The notes under the pieces were generated by a model. The model was not told where the DNA came from. It ran no database searches and worked only from the letters and a program-made list of their open reading frames with translations. DNA of 7,506 nt, taken from Syntrophomonadaceae bacterium (GTDB lineage: Bacteria > Bacillota > Syntrophomonadia > Syntrophomonadales > Syntrophomonadaceae). The position numbers and the translations under genes are program-made. The stretch lies in NCBI GenBank assembly GCA_012840625.1, contig DUSB01000149.1:1-7506 (forward strand), written 5' to 3'. Of the stretch, positions 5,893 through 7,506 are shown piece after piece; the stretch's first letter is position 1; each line of letters starts with the position of its first letter.

Positions 5893-6540
5893 TCAAGCAG
5901 ACAGGTCGGGGATATAGGCCTCTTCTCCCAATTCAATCACTGCCTGTCCTGCAGTAGCTTCTTTTAACTCAAAAAGAAAGCGATCCCGCCACTTAAGCGG
6001 TATCCAGCCAACAATGGTCACCTGCGAAGCAAACTGAATATCATCCATCTGTAGGACATAGCGGCGTAAAACCCTTTCAAAAAAGCCATAAAATTGATAA
6101 TCTATTGTGATCTGAAAATGCCGGCAGCAGGTATAACGAACCGTAGACGCGTTGGAAAGAGCCGCCTGCACTGCCTGCGTATAAGCGCGTACTAATCCGC
6201 CGGTTCCCAGCAGTGTACCACCAAAATAACGAACCACCACCGCCATAAGATCTTGCAGTCCAGAATTTTTAAGTACAGTTAATATGGGAAGCCCGGCTGT
6301 TCCTGAGGGTTCTCCATCATCACTGTACCGTTCCCGCAGATTGTTTTCACCACGGATGAGGTACGCCCAGCAATAATGTGTAGCTCCCGGGTAATCCTTT
6401 CGTACCTGCTGCAGTACTTGATCAAGCTTATCTGGATGACTAAACGGTATAATTCTGGCAATAAATCGTGATCTTTTTTCCGTTTGTTCCGCTTCTGCAG
6501 ATTCCAGTATACTGTGGTAATCCATGGTTTTATTTGTCAA
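5893..6540 (-). CDS. yigZ: YigZ/YvyE family protein (IMPACT domain)
   Basis: This 215-residue protein belongs to the YigZ/IMPACT family, whose eukaryotic members modulate GCN2 signalling; the bacterial role is unsettled, though a ribosome- or RNA-linked function is often suggested. The IMPACT domain occupies about residues 10-120 and shows ERYSDDGEPSGTAGLPIL (70-87) and VVVRYFGGTLLGTGGLVRAY (101-120), near-perfect family signatures. The remainder, about 135-200, fits the ferredoxin-like DUF1949 domain. Length matches the family. The start is uncertain: TTG at 6540 has GGAAGG 8 nt upstream and is chosen; GTG at 6549 overlaps that motif, and ATG at 6525 is too far from it. It is the first gene of a transcript from the extended -10 promoter at 6590-6598 and is followed 17 bases later by the MBL hydrolase. 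Confidence 0.94.
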   Translation of the reverse strand: MTNKTMDYHSILESAEAEQTEKRSRFIARIIPFSHPDKLDQVLQQVRKDYPGATHYCWAYLIRGENNLRERYSDDGEPSGTAGLPILTVLKNSGLQDLMAVVVRYFGGTLLGTGGLVRAYTQAVQAALSNASTVRYTCCRHFQITIDYQFYGFFERVLRRYVLQMDDIQFASQVTIVGWIPLKWRDRFLFELKEATAGQAVIELGEEAYIPDLSA

Positions 6541-6548
6541 TAGCTTCA

Positions 6549-6554
6549 CCTTCC
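6549..6554 (-). promoter_or_regulatory. Ribosome binding site of the YigZ-family gene
   Basis: GGAAGG (continuing as GGAAGGTGA) on the minus strand, 8 nt before TTG at 6540. It overlaps the alternative GTG at 6549 by its last base, so a TTG start is the better reading. Confidence 0.6.
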
Positions 6555-6589
6555 AGAAAATGATCCACTTTCGTTAGGATGTATATTCC

Positions 6590-6620
6590 ATTATAACACC
6601 TGCCCCAATCCAACTCTAAA
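6590..6620 (-). promoter_or_regulatory. Extended -10 sigma-A promoter for yigZ and the MBL hydrolase
   Basis: On the minus strand TGTTATAAT (6598-6590) gives a consensus TATAAT with the TG extension. A weak -35, TTTAGA (6620-6615), is 19 bp upstream, acceptable for an extended -10 promoter. Transcription would start near 6583, leaving a leader of about 40 nt. It lies just past the terminator of the CoA-transferase gene, so it opens a new transcription unit. Confidence 0.75.
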
Positions 6621-6649
6621 CCCAATCCGCGGTATCAAACAGCCAACAC

Positions 6650-6678
6650 AAAAAAGCCTTCGTAGCGAAGGCTTTTTT
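6650..6678 (-). terminator. Rho-independent terminator of the CoA-transferase gene
   Basis: A perfect 13-bp inverted repeat (AAAAAAGCCTTCG at 6650-6662, CGAAGGCTTTTTT at 6666-6678) surrounds a 3-base loop. It begins 24 bases after the CoA-transferase stop and gives a GC-rich stem followed by a U-run in the leftward transcript. The sequence is symmetrical, so it would also work on rightward transcription. Confidence 0.93.
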
Positions 6679-6702
6679 GATAGAAAACTTGGAGCTTTTA
6701 TT

Positions 6703-7506
6703 TCAGGATATCTTATTACTACGGCGCCATATCTTTTGTTCCTGGGCAGCTTTAATAAGATCATCACGAAAATCAGGATGCGCTATCGAGATCAGCTTCT
6801 CCGCCCGGGTCCAGGTGGGTTCTCCTTTCAAGCTTACCCAACCGTATTCGGTTACCACATACTGTACACACTGACGGGGGATGGTGGTAATGCTGCCATG
6901 TGAAAAATAAGGCACGATGCGGGATTCAACCCTCCCATCTTTTTTAGTATGGGTAGAGGGCAAACAGATAAAGCTCTTCCCGTTCTTTGACCAATAAGAA
7001 CCCAGTACAAAATCAAGCATACCGCCATTACCCGAAAGCTGTTTAAAACCCATGCTTTCAGCATTAACCTGATTGTATAAATCCACCTGCAAAGCCTGGT
7101 TGATAGATATCATATTATCTAATCGGGAGATAATCAGGGGATGGTTAATGTATTCAACATCACAGGATGCCAGACTTGGATTCATATGCATAAAGTCATA
7201 GAGCGCCTGACTCCCCAGAGCAAAGGTATAGGTTAACTTACCTTTATCGATATTCTTTTTGATCCCGGTAAGTTTACCGCTTTCGATAAGATCTTTGTAA
7301 GAATCCACCAGCATTTCAGTATGCCCACCCAGATCCTTGAGATCTGTATCCGCAATCATATTGCCCAGAGCATTAGGCATAGCACCGATACCAAGCTGAA
7401 CACAACAGCCATCCCGAATATGCTCCAGAACATGAGCAGCAATCCTGCGATCCACTTCCTGAGCTTCAATAGGATCCTGGCAGAACAGGGGCGTATCATC
7501 TTCAAC
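6703..7506 (-). CDS. Acetyl-CoA hydrolase/transferase family CoA-transferase (4-hydroxybutyrate or butyrate:acetate type), partial
   Basis: The C-terminal 267 residues of a CoA-transferase; the frame is open to the right edge, so roughly the first 170 residues are missing if it has the usual ~430-450. These enzymes move CoA between acyl-CoA and acetate or another acid through a glutamyl-CoA intermediate. QLGIGAMPNAL (about 37-47 of the fragment) is the conserved glycine motif, GGHTEM (60-65) holds a Glu that I infer to be the catalytic one, SGNGGMLDFVLGSYW matches the GxGG-containing motif, and VTEYGWVSLKG plus IAHPDFRDDL are typical of the C-terminal end. The fragment matches the 4-hydroxybutyrate / butyryl-CoA:acetate group better than citrate lyase alpha, but the substrate cannot be fixed from this piece. 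GTG at 7455 is an internal valine, not a start, because family-like sequence continues upstream. It ends 24 bases before a strong terminator. Confidence 0.92.
   Translation of the reverse strand, partial: VEDDTPLFCQDPIEAQEVDRRIAAHVLEHIRDGCCVQLGIGAMPNALGNMIADTDLKDLGGHTEMLVDSYKDLIESGKLTGIKKNIDKGKLTYTFALGSQALYDFMHMNPSLASCDVEYINHPLIISRLDNMISINQALQVDLYNQVNAESMGFKQLSGNGGMLDFVLGSYWSKNGKSFICLPSTHTKKDGRVESRIVPYFSHGSITTIPRQCVQYVVTEYGWVSLKGEPTWTRAEKLISIAHPDFRDDLIKAAQEQKIWRRSNKIS

Noticed and set aside
6279..6461. Minus-strand open frame of 60 codons
   Set aside because: A different frame over the strongest YigZ motifs; the yigZ frame explains the conservation.
6852..7064. Minus-strand open frame of 70 codons
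   Set aside because: Alternative frame within the CoA-transferase gene, whose own frame is full of conserved motifs.
7453..7455. GTG as the start of the CoA-transferase
   Set aside because: The frame stays open upstream to the window edge with sensible sequence and the family is far longer than 250 residues, so this GTG is an internal valine codon.

Overview
This window looks like a chromosomal segment of a low-to-moderate GC Firmicute, most likely from the Clostridia. Three things point that way. The order miaB, ymcA/ricA-like gene, mutS matches the Bacillus miaB-ymcA-cotE-mutS-mutL locus, here without cotE. Most genes carry strong GGAGG-type ribosome binding sites. The right edge holds a CoA-transferase of the type used by butyrate-metabolising anaerobes. 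A relative of Syntrophomonas is possible, but that is inference only. Every supported gene is on the minus strand, so transcription runs from right to left. No intergenic gap reaches 300 bases. I saw no tRNA, rRNA, CRISPR array or mobile element.

Right part (6703-7506): the C-terminal 267 residues of an acetate/4-hydroxybutyrate-type CoA-transferase, closed by a perfect 13-bp hairpin terminator at 6650-6678. Next comes an extended -10 promoter (6590-6598) that drives a tightly packed pair: an IMPACT/YigZ-family protein and an MBL-fold metallo-hydrolase. These are followed by yjbQ (UPF0047) and a 72-residue coiled-coil protein of unknown role.

Middle part (2290-4143): a second good promoter (4115-4143) precedes a small protein with a thioredoxin-like layout and a Cx2Cx2Cx3C cluster where thioredoxin would carry its CxxC. 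It is followed by miaB, the radical-SAM methylthiolase that makes ms2i6A37 in tRNA.

Left part (1-2271): a RicA/YmcA-like (YlbF-family) protein translated from TTG and ending in a four-cysteine tail, then a terminator, then mutS. MutS runs off the left edge just before its ATPase domain. Three consecutive genes (thioredoxin-like protein, MiaB, RicA-like protein) all carry clustered cysteines suited to Fe-S or other metal binding, which is the most interesting theme here. The second is the mutS leader, where a terminator hairpin interlocks with another complementary arm pair just upstream of the mutS ribosome binding site.

Start codons were chosen by ribosome binding site. For five genes the longest open frame is probably too long: the thioredoxin-like gene, the coiled-coil gene, yjbQ, the MBL hydrolase and the YigZ-family gene.
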